Shown here: positions 24,270 to 34,798 of the stretch, piece by piece | How the letters are laid out: every line of letters starts with the position of its first letter | Numbering within the stretch: position 1 is the stretch's first letter | DNA from: Malania oleifera | Taxonomy: Eukaryota > Streptophyta > Magnoliopsida > Santalales > Ximeniaceae | NCBI RefSeq assembly: GCF_029873635.1 | Contig: NC_080425.1 | Coordinates: 39,249,390-39,313,389 of the forward strand | Direction: 5' to 3' | DNA length: 64,000 bases | The notes under the pieces: model-generated | What the model saw: the letters and a program-made list of their open reading frames with translations, nothing else | The model's database searches: none | Told to the model about the DNA's origin: nothing | Made by a program: the position numbers and the translations under genes

Positions 24270-24410
24270 ATCTTGTAGTTGAAGTTCATTAATTTGAATA
24301 TAGTTATTTTGTAGTTGAAGTTCTTTAATTTGAGTTTTTATTTCTTTTTTTTTTCTTTGAAGATCTTGGATATTTACTGGTCTTTCTTCTTCGACTTTTT
24401 AATATTTCTT
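24270..24410 (-). pseudogene. Inverted fragment of pararetrovirus ORF1 linker
   Basis: Read on the minus strand it gives IQDLQR followed by a Lys/Gln/Leu-rich, coiled-coil-like stretch. This corresponds to ORF1 at about 18210-18300, between the zinc knuckle and the protease (TIQDLQREG...). It abuts the right copy of the host duplication, so virus sequence runs to about 24416. Confidence 0.65.
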
Positions 24411-24416
24411 TGAGAA

Positions 24417-24717
24417 CTAACCATTACAATGATTGAATTAATGTCTTTACAATCACTAATAATAACTAAATAAATAGTTTCTCTAATTATTAACAATAAT
24501 TGAATAAATAATTTATGCAGCCATTAATAATAATTAATTGAATAAATAATCTTTACGTAATTGAATTCCCGCGCTGCCATGGAGGATCGCTCCTATGCCC
24601 GTCATACCACCAACGAGATATCTCCACGTCTACCCCATGACGTGTCTACAAAACTTATATACATAATTCGTCAAAATACCCCTAATATTTTACCAAAAAG
24701 ACAGAAAAGTCCATATT
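24417..24717 (+). repeat. Right copy of the long host duplication, upstream of UGGT
   Basis: Matches 13896-14433 without its 235-bp extra middle. It begins with CTAACCATTACAA and ends with AGTCCATATT, after which the sequence continues into the UGGT 5' region. The copy therefore probably holds proximal promoter sequence of UGGT. It lies 230-530 bp before the UGGT start codon. Confidence 0.88.
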
Positions 24718-24947
24718 TTCGAGGAAATCATACGTTTGGGTCACTCGTGGGTTTACTCCACTTCCAAGTCGTCCTGTTCAAGTTCAACGCGACGAAGCTA
24801 CGGTCTCTGCCCAAAGCTTTAGCCAACGGTGACGAGAACACAGCCCATACCTAAGTCTTAAGCTCTGATCCGATTCTTTTCATCAATGGCCGATCTTGCA
24901 TGACCTAGAATTCCCCGAAGCACGTTGCATTCTGCCTGGTTTTGGCA
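24718..24947 (+). promoter_or_regulatory. UGGT: UGGT 5' region with two short uORFs
   Basis: Native sequence before the UGGT start. There are two tiny overlapping upstream frames: ATG at 24886 to TGA at 24903 (five codons) and ATG at 24900 to TAG at 24908 (two codons). Both end 39-45 bases before the main ATG and could lower translation if they lie in the leader. I cannot place the transcription start; no convincing TATA box is seen. Confidence 0.5.
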
Positions 24948-25105
24948 ATGGATGGTCGTTTCAGATCTGTGTTCTGCGTCTTGTTCGTTCTGGTTTATGC
25001 GAGTGTTAGTGGGAGTTTGGTTTTTGGGGAGAATCGTCAGCCCAAGAACGTGCAGGTCGCGCTTCGTGCAAAGTGGGCTGGTACCCCACTAGTTTTAGAA
25101 GCTGG
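24948..25105 (+). CDS. UGGT: UGGT exon 1: signal peptide and N-terminus
   Basis: UDP-glucose:glycoprotein glucosyltransferase re-glucosylates misfolded N-glycoproteins in the ER lumen, so that they rebind calnexin/calreticulin. Exon 1 starts at the ATG at 24948; an in-frame TTG six bases upstream is not needed. It encodes a hydrophobic signal peptide of about 25 residues ([16 protein letters not shown]) and then the conserved N-terminal block PKNVQV...KW.GTPL.LEAG, close to Arabidopsis UGGT (EBS1). The exon ends in a split Gly codon (GG) before GTATGT at 25106; exon 2 supplies the third base. Confidence 0.93.
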
Positions 25106-26849
25106 GTATGTTAGTTATTTCTTTGTTCTTTTCTTTTCCTATGTTGCTGGGTTTCGGCATTTGATTGCTTTGGTTTTATTTATTGTGAAGTTTCTTGTTT
25201 CATATTACATTTTACGTTAATTTCTACCTTGTTTTTATAATCATAGCAGTGGCACGCTGCCAGCTTCTATTGCCGCCATCAATTGGTGGGCTGTCTGAAA
25301 AAAATGTGTTAGTTGTAAAGACTCTAGAGACTAGAGAGTGTGACAATAAATAGTGACAAAATTGCTAAGTGGTGACGATAGTTTTCCTAGTAAGAAAAGT
25401 TGTGTTATGTGTTATGGCCTGTGCTTGTGCGGTAGAGAGAGAGAGAGAGACAGGAGAAAACAGAGAATGGAGGGAAAGAGAATCCAATTACAAGAAAAAG
25501 TTCAAATTGAGGAGTTTGCTGGCAACGGCTACATTGTAAATTTTCTGAAGGTCATAACACAAAAAACATCAGACAATCAGAATGAAAAGTGAAGAGTTTA
25601 AGAGACTACAATTTGGGTTTAAAATTTTGTGGAAACTGACTCCTACTTCCCTTGACTTTCCTGACATTCAGCGGCCCCCTCTATTGACATTTCTGAAATA
25701 ACACTGCATTGAACTTCCCCTAAAATTAGCCAATTTTTTTTTTTTAGTTTTCCAACAATAGCAAATACCAATCACATCACTACATTTTTTGTTCAAAAGG
25801 ATGATTTTTTTTTTTTTTATCACAATTTGACTTCTTGACCTAGAGAATGATAGGAATTAGGCCCGTTTCCCGTTAATGAAGAGTTCACTTTATGAAGGGT
25901 GAAGTTATTTTTTAGTCTTGGTCAATTGACTGAAGAAAATGATGGTTGGTGTGACCTCCTTTCTCAAAATGCATGTTCAAATTCTATATATGTTGCTCAT
26001 TTCTGATGAATTTGCTGTCTCTAGATTGACAAGTCGAGTAGATGTGATTTTGCAAGCTTGATATTTATAATGTTTATGATCTTTTCATTTAGGAGCTTCC
26101 TTTGACAATGATGGGATTTGGGTTGGGATGGAGGAAATGGACTTAGTTTTTTATAAAAAAAAAAAAAAATTTGTTAGGAGACAAAAAGAGAATGCAACAA
26201 AGAAAACAAATGATAACTCTTCTTGTTCGAATCTAAACACATTACATAACTGTCTAGTCCCAAATATTCCCCCAAGTACTTCTCAGTGGATTTATACTCC
26301 CAAATAGTCTATCCTTGGTAATGGTTGTCCAACCATATTTCTTTGTTCATGTAAAGGTCTTCCATAGGGAATCCCCATTCCCTGTCTTTTTGTCTTAATT
26401 CTTAGTAAGATGCTGGGGACGTTTTTGAAGAAGATCTCCTCCATGGCTTCAAATTTGGGGGAAGTGGGGGATACAAATGGGTATATTTCCAGTTTTCCTT
26501 TTGTTAATTAAATACCATCACCTTTTGTAGTAGGGTGGAGTGTTATCAAATCCACCCTTAGAACTTAGATGTTTCCTTTGCCTTGAATTAGTCTTTGGCT
26601 TTACAGTTAAGGGTTAAAATCTAGTAATCTCCCCCAAGGCTTCCAATATGGCAGCTCACCCCTTAAGGTCTTACTCTTAATAAAGTCCAAATTCCTTTTT
26701 TCTTTATAATTATTAGAAAATGGTGTATATCATGATAAATAAGAAAGTAAATCTTCAGTTTGTACTGTTTAATTGCCCATTGTTACTTATGCATACATAT
26801 AAGCTTTAGATAGTGAAATCAAACCTAGAAATGAAAATATAATTCCTTG
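25106..26849 (+). other. UGGT intron 1, proximal part without recognised elements
   Basis: No gene seen. It contains a short (GA)n run at 25435-25451, several long A and T runs, and AT-rich unique-looking sequence. The small frame at 25353-25592 spans the GA repeat and has no protein-like features. Confidence 0.6.
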
Positions 26850-27725
26850 TAGAAGACAAAAAAATTTATTTTTGGCATGATGCATGGTGCAATCGGGAAG
26901 TTCTCTGTGTTTTATTTCCTGCTCCAGTCAGCACCACCAAACCCATTCCTTTCCTTAGAAATGTGGATGATTGGGAACTCAACCAGTTCACAGACTTTGA
27001 CAGTTTTCTCTACAGCTTTCAGCACCTTAATAGTACTAATCTTCCAATTTGGGCCTTAGATGAGAAGGGGGTCCTCATTGTTAGATCCTTCTACAGGAAG
27101 CTCTTTCATTTGGAGTCAAACAACTTTAATTTCCATTGGACTCAGATTTGGAAGACAGCTGCCCCCACGGGCCCCGCAAAACCTGCCTTTCTTGCCTGGG
27201 AGGCAACTCATGGCAAGATCTTGACTTTGGATAATCTGCAAAGGGGTCTGTTAGTTGCCAACAAATATCCCTTTTGCATGGTTGACATAGAATCAGTAGA
27301 GCACATTCTCCTTCATTGTACTTGGACCTGGAATCTTTGGAATATGGCGTTGACTCTGATTGGACAATGGTGGGTTATTACTAAATCTGCTAGGGGGGGG
27401 GGGGGGGTGGTACTTTGGGCCTGGAAAGGGATTTGGGCAACAAAAGAGAAGAGAAAGACTATGCTTCTCATTCCCCTTTCAATTTTCTTGTGCGTTTGGA
27501 AAGATAGGGATAGGAGAGTGTTTAAAAATTCAACCTGAGCACTCCATATCAGCAGTGAGCACTGGTTTACTGTGTTCAATAGCTGGCATAGTGGGACTGT
27601 TGTTAATGACTACAATGTAATCTTTGATTTTTGTGACACCCTTCAGGGTGCTTGACTTGCTTTACCACGGGCTGGCATCCCATTGAGCCTTTTCAATGAA
27701 TTTTTCTTTACTTATAAAATAAAAT
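26850..27725 (+). pseudogene. 5'-truncated L1 LINE: RT zinc-binding domain and 3' end
   Basis: Begins at about 26850 with an FWHDAW-like block, then continues with the zinc-binding domain found after RT in plant L1 ORF2. The landmarks are W..IWK, PAKPAFLAWEATHGKILTLDNL at about 27175-27240, a C...EHILLHC pattern, and W near 27330. There is one frame change near 26950. A 15-base G run (27393-27407) lies within it. It ends with a TTTTCTTTACTTATAAAATAAAA tail at about 27720. Inserted in the sense direction of UGGT. Confidence 0.88.
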
Positions 27726-28021
27726 TTCATTTAAACCGCATTCATTAAACACCTTACAATTCAAAACTTGCTCTTCAACTAAGAGAAGAAGTCCTTCAAA
27801 ACTAAAATTTTCATTGGATTTTTATTCTATAAGAGAAGGTTTGAAAAGATAAACAAATTAAAATAGAGTAACTGAAACTCATTTGACAAAAGACCTGTTG
27901 GTAGGTTGTTTTTTTCTTAACGAAAATCTTCTTTTTTATTTTTTATTTTTTTTGGGGATGGGACGTTGGCTGTTGTGGAAAGGTGATGAGCTCAGCCAAT
28001 GGAGGTTTAGGGAAGCAAGAG

Positions 28022-28225
28022 TGATGCAGCACAAGCAAGAGTTATTCTTTCTTTTCTAATTTTATTATATTTTCGTTTGTTCAATTTAGGATGTTTATAT
28101 AAAGGTCATATCTTTGGAAATCTTGGATATTGTAATTGAGAAAGCAAGATTTTATTGCATTATTATTTAAGGATCTAGACTTTAGTTTATTTATTTATTT
28201 AAAATTAGTTTGCTTATCTTTTGAG
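28022..28225 (+). repeat. LTR-like repeat, copy 1 (left part, split by a MITE)
   Basis: Starts at TGATGCAGCAC after a purine-rich stretch. It matches 30499-30760 along its length (TTTCGTTTGTTCAATTTAGG, GGTCATATCTT, GCAAGATTTTA and so on), at about 75% identity. It resumes after the MITE at 28687 with CTTCTAAGCATTGAAGGCC. It looks like a retroelement LTR with a decayed TATA region (CTATACATAG at 28704). Both copies are in direct orientation about 2.5 kb apart, so they may be the two LTRs of one non-autonomous element. Confidence 0.6.
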
Positions 28226-28686
28226 AAATGTTTTAAAAGGCGCCTTTTATGCCTTTTTAGTTGTGGCTCACACATTTTGAATATGTGATTCTCAAGTTAG
28301 ATTTGGCTAGAAAATTTTAACTCCATGTTTATGTGAATGGAATGTCATAATATGAGTTGATAACTTGATTTCTAAAACTCTTGAATCTCAACCTTTCCAA
28401 AATTATTGAGAGTTGTATCATAGATCTTGAAAATAATTTGAACTTTGTAATGTTATAGCTATCTTTTGTCATGATTTACATAGTGAATTCAAGTTAGAAA
28501 TTTTTTAATGACCAACAAGTAGTTTGCAAATTATATTTAATCGCTTAATTTTTTCTTTATTTTTAAAAGATATATAATTTATTACATATTTTAATATAAA
28601 TTTAAATTTCTCAAAAGGCTGACGCCCCAATGCCTTGAGGCTTGCGCCTTACCTTTTAAGGATTAAAACAGGCTTTTAAAACATTG
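28226..28686. mobile_element. hAT-like MITE inserted in the LTR-like repeat
   Basis: The left end AAATGTTTTAAAAGGCGCC and the right end GGCTTTTAAAACATTG are terminal inverted repeats. They are flanked by CTTTTGAG (28218-28225) and CTTCTAAG (28687-28694), an 8-bp duplication matching at six of eight positions. The homologous uninterrupted site in copy 2 (near 30750) has CTTCCAAG once, which confirms insertion. Length is about 461 bp, with no coding capacity. An 8-bp duplication and these ends fit the hAT superfamily. Confidence 0.8.
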
Positions 28687-28739
28687 CTTCTAAGCATTGA
28701 AGGCCTATACATAGACCTTTGTGTATTAGTTTTAGGGAG

Positions 28740-30498
28740 ATTGGAAAGGAGAATTGCGGTTGGTAGACATTGGCCCTCCATCAAGTGGTGATTTGTAACA
28801 TTTGTATTTGATAGGGTTTGCAATTTGAACTCAAATTGTCACATATGTCAATGTTTGACAGTATTGTCTCTGAGTTTCCACTTAAAACTTGCATACTGCG
28901 ATAATTTCAACCTAAATCGCCTTGCATTTGCCACCACCTCCACCCCCACCACCATTCAACATTGACTTCTATTGTCCCTCAATGACTTCCAACAAGCTGC
29001 AAGAAAATTAAAAAGAAAATCGTGCAGTACCAGATCCTCCCCTCCAACCCTAAGTGAACCAACTGGGCATCAAAGCCTTTTTTGTTGCAATTTTTCCTAA
29101 CATAAGCACCTCTTAATCTTCATCGTGAGCCTTACCGGTGTTTGTAAAGACCCTGCAGTTCGCAAACCTTTGTTGCATTTCTCAGCAACTCGTAACAGCT
29201 CATCATCGTGGCTCACAACTGCCTATTGCTGTCAGCCTCACTCCTGGACTCTTTGGAGCCGGTTTTGTTCACCACAATCACTTGAAACTTCACATCCGAA
29301 TCTGTTTCTTTAGTCTCCAAGCATTAGATAGAGCTAGCCAAAACTCTGCATGTCATTGTTGAAATCATTTGCATACACTCCTGGATGAGTCATTGATGCG
29401 GGAACAACATCCCTCTTCATCAATCATTGATTCCACTCATTGATGCAATCTTGTTGCTTAGTGTCTTTGCCTATAGTATCGAACTATTAGGTTTGTGGAG
29501 TGTCGAATACAGCCCTAACTCTCAATCATGGGCGGATCCACATTTGCTTGAGCATGAGCTATTGCCCCCACTCAAATGACAAAAATCTGCTCATGTTGTA
29601 TTTGTAAGCTAAAGCTGCAGATTTTTTTAGAACTACACCCACTCAACTTGCTGCTACACGGAGTCTAAGTCCAAATAAACAAAATTTGGGGGCCTATTTT
29701 TAAAAGATAAAAAAGAGGATAAGGAATCCAATGTAGTGAAAAGTTTTCTCTAATTTTTATTTTTTAAATTAGTACTCTAATGCTATGATTAAAATGATAT
29801 TATAATAATGATTAAAAATGAATAAATATACAAAAAAATTATCATATAACATTTTTTTTTTTAAAATAATGTGTTCTGCCTAAGAGCCATAGCCCCCATT
29901 GACGCCAGGGTTTAGATCTGACACTACTCTCATTTGGTTTTGATCTAAGGAGGAGGAGAATTTTAGAGAATAGGACTAAAAAAGTTTTTTTTAGTCAGAC
30001 CAAACCCTGTTTCAATTAGACCGAAATGGACTAGCCAAAGCCAAGAAAAAAAAAACATGATGCTTGAAATTGACCTTGGGAAGTTCTATTTTGAGATGAA
30101 AAACCTTGATTCTATGCTTGTTCTTTTATACTGATAGTTGATCCTAATTGCTGTGAATTAGAAGACAAGCCTTCTTTTCTGGCCATTGCAGAGGAGGTAA
30201 TCTAACAAGAAGAGGTAGTTGAGGAAGTGACTTTTGAAATTGTATGACCACCGTCGGGAGCTTGAGGAAGCTACTATTGAGAATAAAGAATGTCAGGAGT
30301 CTGATCCTTAACTTGATTTAATTCATCATTCCAAGTAAACTTTCCAGCTACACCTTCATGAGTTTCTCCAACAACATTCATGTGTTGTTTTGAAGTCGAC
30401 AAATTGCCATGGTTGTCTTCAAGCTTACTTGCACTATTTATTATTCATCCTTCAAATTTTTAAAATTCAAGGTTGAATTCTTTCTAATAAAGGGAAGA
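28740..30498 (+). other. Possible internal region of a non-autonomous LTR element
   Basis: Lies between two direct LTR-like copies. Its right edge is a purine run (AATAAAGGGAAGAA, about 30485-30498), as a polypurine tract would be, directly before TGATGCAACAC. No gag or pol domain is recognisable; only short Glu/Val-rich frames occur near 30190-30260. I found no primer site. The region 29520-29900 looks like a further unrelated repeat. Confidence 0.35.
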
Positions 30499-30830
30499 AT
30501 GATGCAACACACGAGCAAGAGTTATTTTTTAGTTTCCTAATTTTATTGTATTTTTGTTTGTTTTATTTAGGGTATTTTTTTATTAGGGTCATATCTTCAA
30601 CATTCTAGGATATAATTTATGTAGCAAGATTTTAGGGCGTTAGTATTAAGGAACTATTATTTTAATTTATTTTGGTTTCTTTGCGATTTTAGTTTATTTT
30701 GGAAACTAGTATTTTAGTTTATTTAGGTTTCTTAAATTACGTTCCTTGTCTTCCAAGCATTGTAAGGCTATAAATAGGCCCTTATATTAGAATGGGGAGT
30801 TAGCGTTGCTGGACGTTGTTCTTGCATCAT
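30499..30830 (+). repeat. LTR-like repeat, copy 2
   Basis: Uninterrupted counterpart of the repeat at 28022. It has a TATA box CTATAAATAG at about 30770-30779 and the empty MITE site CTTCCAAG just before it. It merges into an RTE fragment on its right, so its end is not defined. Confidence 0.6.
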
Positions 30831-30929
30831 GTCCCCATTGTCTGGCCCTTCTTGTTCACGTCCAAATTCAGCAAGATGAAATGATCAGATATGATGACTC
30901 AACAATAGGAGATAGCATAGACACGAACA

Positions 30930-31590
30930 CTCTTTGGAATAGGTTAGTTAGTTTTGCTAAAAAGACAGTGAAAGAGGTTTTATGGGGTTGGTGGTGGGAT
31001 CAAGACATCCTAAAAGCTGTGAAGCCAAAAAGGAATGTGGCTTAAGAATGGCAAAAATATGAAAATATGGAAAACCTTGAAGAATACGAAGAGGCAGTAA
31101 AAGATGCAGAAAAGACCCTTTGTAAAGCTAAATATAGAGCATATAATAATTTATAAAATAGACTAATACAAAAGAATGGGAGAAAGACATTATTAACTTG
31201 CTAGAGCTAGAGAAAGAAAGAAAGACATAATTAAACTTGCTAGAGCTAGAGAAAGAAAGAGCAAAGACTTAGGAAACATGAAATGCATTATGAATGATGA
31301 TGATGGTGTTTTGGTTAAAGAAGAAGATAGAAAAGAAGGATGGCAAAGTTAGGTTAATATTTAATGAAAGCCATGTAGAAGACAAACTTAGAATTGACGA
31401 ATGAGGAAAAGGCTATCAAATTGAGATTTATCTATAAAATTAGAGTTAATGAAGGTTGCATTAAAGATGAAAATTGGAAAATTTGTAGGACTTTATGACA
31501 TCCAATTGAAGTTTTGGAATGCCTAGATGATAATGAAATTATTTGGTTATCTAAATTATTTAACACATTTATCTCTACTAGTCTACTATT
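30930..31590 (+). pseudogene. RTE-clade LINE fragment (linker before RT)
   Basis: Translations in shifting frames show the RTE linker: TVKEVLWGWWWDQD near 30970, a charged stretch (EEAVKDAEKTLCKAKYRAY, 31088-31150), then a region leading to LRFIYKIRVNE (31420) and EVLECLDDN (31510). The same blocks occur in the RTE copy at 57780-61800. A 'CTTGCTAGAGCTAGAGAAAG' unit is duplicated at about 31197-31260. Several stops; no active site present. Confidence 0.75.
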
Positions 31591-31879
31591 AAATGAAGGA
31601 AGCTTAGGCAGCTCTCTATCATCCTAATTACTATATTTTCAAATCATGTGTGTATAATAAATTTAATAAATTACTTTTTAATTTAAAAATTTAGTCAAAC
31701 CTTATGACTTCCTATTATCTTCTTAATTAACTCCTCCTTATCCCCTAAAAATAGTAAATTCTTAAAAATGTGTGAAAATTGAGATAAATCTTCTCATCTC
31801 TATATTTTCTCCTAATAATATTAAATTTAAAAAGGTGAGGTGCTCACATCTCAACTTGTAAGTACTAAGAAAATATAAG

Positions 31880-32520
31880 ATGAGTGGAGGAAACACACTT
31901 CAATACTTGTATGCAAAAAGGTGATTGTTTTATTTGGTGCCCGACCTGGGGGGGGGGGAGGATAAGGTCTAGGAAGGATGTGCAGATGATATCCAAAGGA
32001 ATGCTGATGATGAGGGGGATAAGCCTACTGGAAAGGGAAGGGGTTTTGAGAGGATTTATGCACGATGGAAGTCTACTATTAAGTCTATGTGACACCACCT
32101 CCTACTGAAGGTTTATATTTCAATGTTTGAGGAGGATGGAATGGGTAAGGAGCAGACAGCGAGGATGGGCTTTTGCCCACACCAGTAAATGAGGTTAATA
32201 GGGAGGACTTATAAGCTCAACAATTGTTGGATGGATTAGGATTGTGGCTATTGGTCCCGAAGGCAATGGAGGTTTGCTTTAATGGAGGTAAAAAAAGGAA
32301 GTTGAAGAAGCGACAGTGTGAATTAGAAAATTTGAAGTTCTTAGTGAATTAGGATGGCAAGGGCTTAAACAGGGGGTTTCTTATTTGAATTGTTACTTTT
32401 CTTTTCTCTTATTTTTTTGGCTTTTTTCTTGTTTATTTTATCTCGAGGATTGTTTATGCTCATTTAGATTGTAATCTCTTTTTCCTTTTCTAATGTATCT
32501 TCTTTTAGTATATCTTTGGT
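31880..32520 (+). mobile_element. Half-L1 element, copy A (ORF1 C-terminus joined to L1 3' tail)
   Basis: In broken frames it carries the blocks LLPTPVNEVNREDL (about 32170) and QCELENLKFLVN (32320-32350), then a GATGGCAAGGG motif (32351). It then passes directly into a T-rich 3' region ending in TAATGTATCTTCTTTTAGTATATC (about 32490). No endonuclease or RT sequence lies between. Copies at 39220, 48190 and 58238 share this join. An 11-base G run occurs at 31948-31958. Confidence 0.7.
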
Positions 32521-32778
32521 TGTAGTCAGGAAATTATTTTCAATTCCCATGGTTTTTTTAATGACATTATATGAGATAAATACCTTTCTTATAACTGATC
32601 ACATGAAATCCTTGATTTTGAATTCGTATAAATTAAACTAAACTCTTTATTTTGTTTATTTATTTAATGTGAAAACATACTAATTTTCTTGGCCTTACTA
32701 TTTATACCTGCGCTTTAGCTTACCTGAACACTTTTTCCAATTGTCTAGCATTGAATGACTCCCAGGATTATGTGACAG

Positions 32779-33216
32779 GGAATTGCTATCAAAAGAATGG
32801 AAAGACCTTTTTTGGGAGTTCATTGAGGCCTGGCTACATGCTGAGAATGAGAATGCTGATTCCAATTCAGCCAAGGACTGCTTAAAAAAATTTGTGACAT
32901 ATGGGCGCTCTCTTCTTAATGAACCTTTGGCATCAGTTTTTGAATTCTCTCTCATTCTTCGATCAGCATCTCCTAGATTAGTGTTGTACCGGCAACTTGC
33001 AGAAGAATCTCTAACTTCTTTCCCACTAGCTGATGATATTGCCATTGGGGAAATTTCAGAATCAAATGAAAATATGGGAGGAAAAAAGATTGATCCCCTG
33101 CTTGAGGGAGTTAACTCAAAAAATCCTGCTGGAAAATGCTGCTGGGTTGATACTGGTGGGGCTCTGTTTTTTAGCGCTACAGAGTTCCTTTTGTGGCTTC
33201 ACAGCCCTATGGAATC
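32779..33216 (+). CDS. UGGT: UGGT exon 2: first thioredoxin-like region
   Basis: The acceptor is TGTGACAG at 32771-32778. The first base completes the Gly codon left by exon 1, giving GELLSKE. The block SASPRLVLYRQLAEESL.SFP is conserved with Arabidopsis UGGT, and so is CCWVDTG. Between them is a hydrophilic stretch of about 30 residues rich in Glu/Asn/Ser, longer than in Arabidopsis as I recall it. Length 438 bp; ends in TC of a split Ser codon before GTAAGA at 33217. The frame is clean. In the protein this belongs to the N-terminal folding-sensor part, not the catalytic glycosyltransferase end. Confidence 0.95.
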
Positions 33217-33336
33217 GTAAGAGATTTAAAAAAAAAAAAATTATTTTCATATGGCTGTTATCAATTTCTGAATTCATTTTCATTGTCATATACTGTGCAG
33301 TTTGTATCCTTATCTGTTTCTACTTCTTATTTTCAG
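33217..33336 (+). other. UGGT intron 2 (120 bp)
   Basis: Begins GTAAGA and ends TTTTCAG, with a T-rich 3' part. This is a normal plant intron and the only short one in the window. Confidence 0.9.
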
Positions 33337-33490
33337 AGCCAGCGATTCATTTCAGCAGCCTGAACTTTTTGATTTTGATCATGTCCATTATGATTCAAGT
33401 ATTGGAAGTCCAGTTGCCATTCTTTATGGAGCTCTTGGAACTGATTGCTTTAAGGAGTTTCATGTTATCCTAGTGGAAGCAGCAAAAAAG
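33337..33490 (+). CDS. UGGT: UGGT exon 3
   Basis: Follows TTTTCAG. Its first A completes the Ser codon from exon 2, giving [20 protein letters not shown]. The conserved UGGT blocks [14 protein letters not shown](I/V)LYGA.GTDCF..FH and EAAKK are present. It is 154 bp and ends in phase 0 at AAG before the donor GTTTGG (33491). The donor is GT but weak after position +2, which is worth noting because the next intron is 13.8 kb. Confidence 0.95.
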
Positions 33491-33902
33491 GTTTGGCACT
33501 AAGTGCTAAAGTATATTTTGTTCCCTCTTTCTGTTTATAGGCACACGTATATAATTGTCTGGTGTCACCAAGTTCAGTAACAGCTTTTTTGCTGGGCACC
33601 ACATGAGGCCATAAAAGATGATCCCAATAGTTGGATTGCATCTCATGACAATGTTGCATTTTTATGTCAGATGGGCCTGGATTGGCACTGTCAAACTTAG
33701 AGTATTTTAAGAACATTAAAAAAATATAAGAATTAGAATTAAAATGTTGATTGGGCCCATCTGCAGATGGGAGCGAAATTCAATTAGCAAGCTATGGATA
33801 TGGGGGGGCCTTTTATCCGATGGCTGGGATTATCATTTGTAACTGCATATAGGCCCCAAAGAAAAGATGTCACCGAAATTGGTGCATGTGCCACCAAACT
33901 TG
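33491..33902 (+). other. UGGT intron 3, first part, nothing recognised
   Basis: No element or gene seen. AT-rich with unique-looking sequence; small frames only. Confidence 0.5.
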
Positions 33903-34592
33903 GTGACACGTAGGTTACGTTTGGTTTGTGGACTGCCTATTCTCAGGAATAGATTAGTTTTAGTGGGTAAGTTACACTTAGTTATACAAGATATTATATT
34001 GTTACGATGAAGCAAATAACAATGTGAAATATTTTATTAGTCCATAATAAGGAATATACAAGGAATAACTATTCCCAAATTTCATCAGGGGGTTGTCTAT
34101 TCCTTTTTTATTACATGTTGAATGAAGTAATTAGGAATATATAAGGAATAACTATTCTTTTGATTCCTAAAATTTAAACCATATTCCATCTTATTCCAGT
34201 GAGTAGCTATTCCATCAAACAAAATGAGTCGTTAGGTGCTAGCGGGCATTACTGTTTGTGCTCCCACACACAATAGCAGAACATGTTTTGTTTGCAGAAT
34301 GTGATAGGGTGGCAATAGAATAGTTATTGTATAGCGATATAATGGTTGACAAAAAAGGTAGTATCACTTTTAGCGAATGACCATGCAAAAGTTGATGTTG
34401 TTCCAACCAACAAAGAATAGCATAAGAATATATTTGGAAATAGTCATTCATTGTATATTCCATACACCCAACTTTTGTATGGTTATTTATCTCGAACTTG
34501 TTTGTTTGTCTGCTCTTCGTTTTCTGTTTGTTTTGCAAACTATTATATATTCCTATTCCAAATCCCATTTCATTCTGCAAACCAAATGTAAC
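33903..34592. mobile_element. Candidate MITE in UGGT intron 3
   Basis: The left end GTTACGTTTGGTTTGTGG (about 33915-33932) and the right end near CTGCAAACCAAATGTAAC (34575-34592) are inverted complements at about 15 of 18 positions. The interior is rich in GGAATA and TATTCC strings in both orientations (33945-34220), as in many foldback MITEs. No clear target duplication. A similar ACAAAATGTAAC string ends a related region near 35265. No coding capacity. Confidence 0.4.
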
Positions 34593-34798
34593 ATGAGATT
34601 AGCGAGTGAGCCAAGCCTTCTTATATGAGCAAACATTAATGGAGTCCACCTGCAATTCTAGTAAGGGATGCCCATAACTTATATTCTGCAAGCTAATCGA
34701 ATTTGGATACCATTTGGTAACATATGGGATCCAAGAAAAATAGTCAAAATTAATGTGTTTTTAAAATTTAAGCAACATAGTCAAAATTAAAGTAAAAA

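Larger units (their letters stand above)
14434..24416 (+). mobile_element. Rearranged endogenous pararetrovirus (Caulimoviridae, florendovirus-like)
   Basis: About 10 kb of decayed plant pararetrovirus sequence. The order is: inverted 5' arm (14440-14758), primer site and leader (14759-15054), ORF1 (15055-20434), a nested gypsy solo LTR (about 20435-23261), ORF2 (23262-24047), a displaced RNase H piece (24048-24146) and an inverted ORF1 piece (24270-24410). ORF1 holds movement, coat, zinc-knuckle, aspartic protease, RT and RNase H domains in one frame series. No integrase is seen. A second ORF of unknown function fits florendoviruses better than petuviruses, which have one ORF. The genus is from memory of family layouts. 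It carries dozens of stops and shifts and is not infectious as read here. Confidence 0.85.

Noticed and set aside
24942..24947. TTG start six bases before the UGGT ATG
   Set aside because: Plant nuclear genes start at ATG; the ATG at 24948 gives a normal signal peptide.
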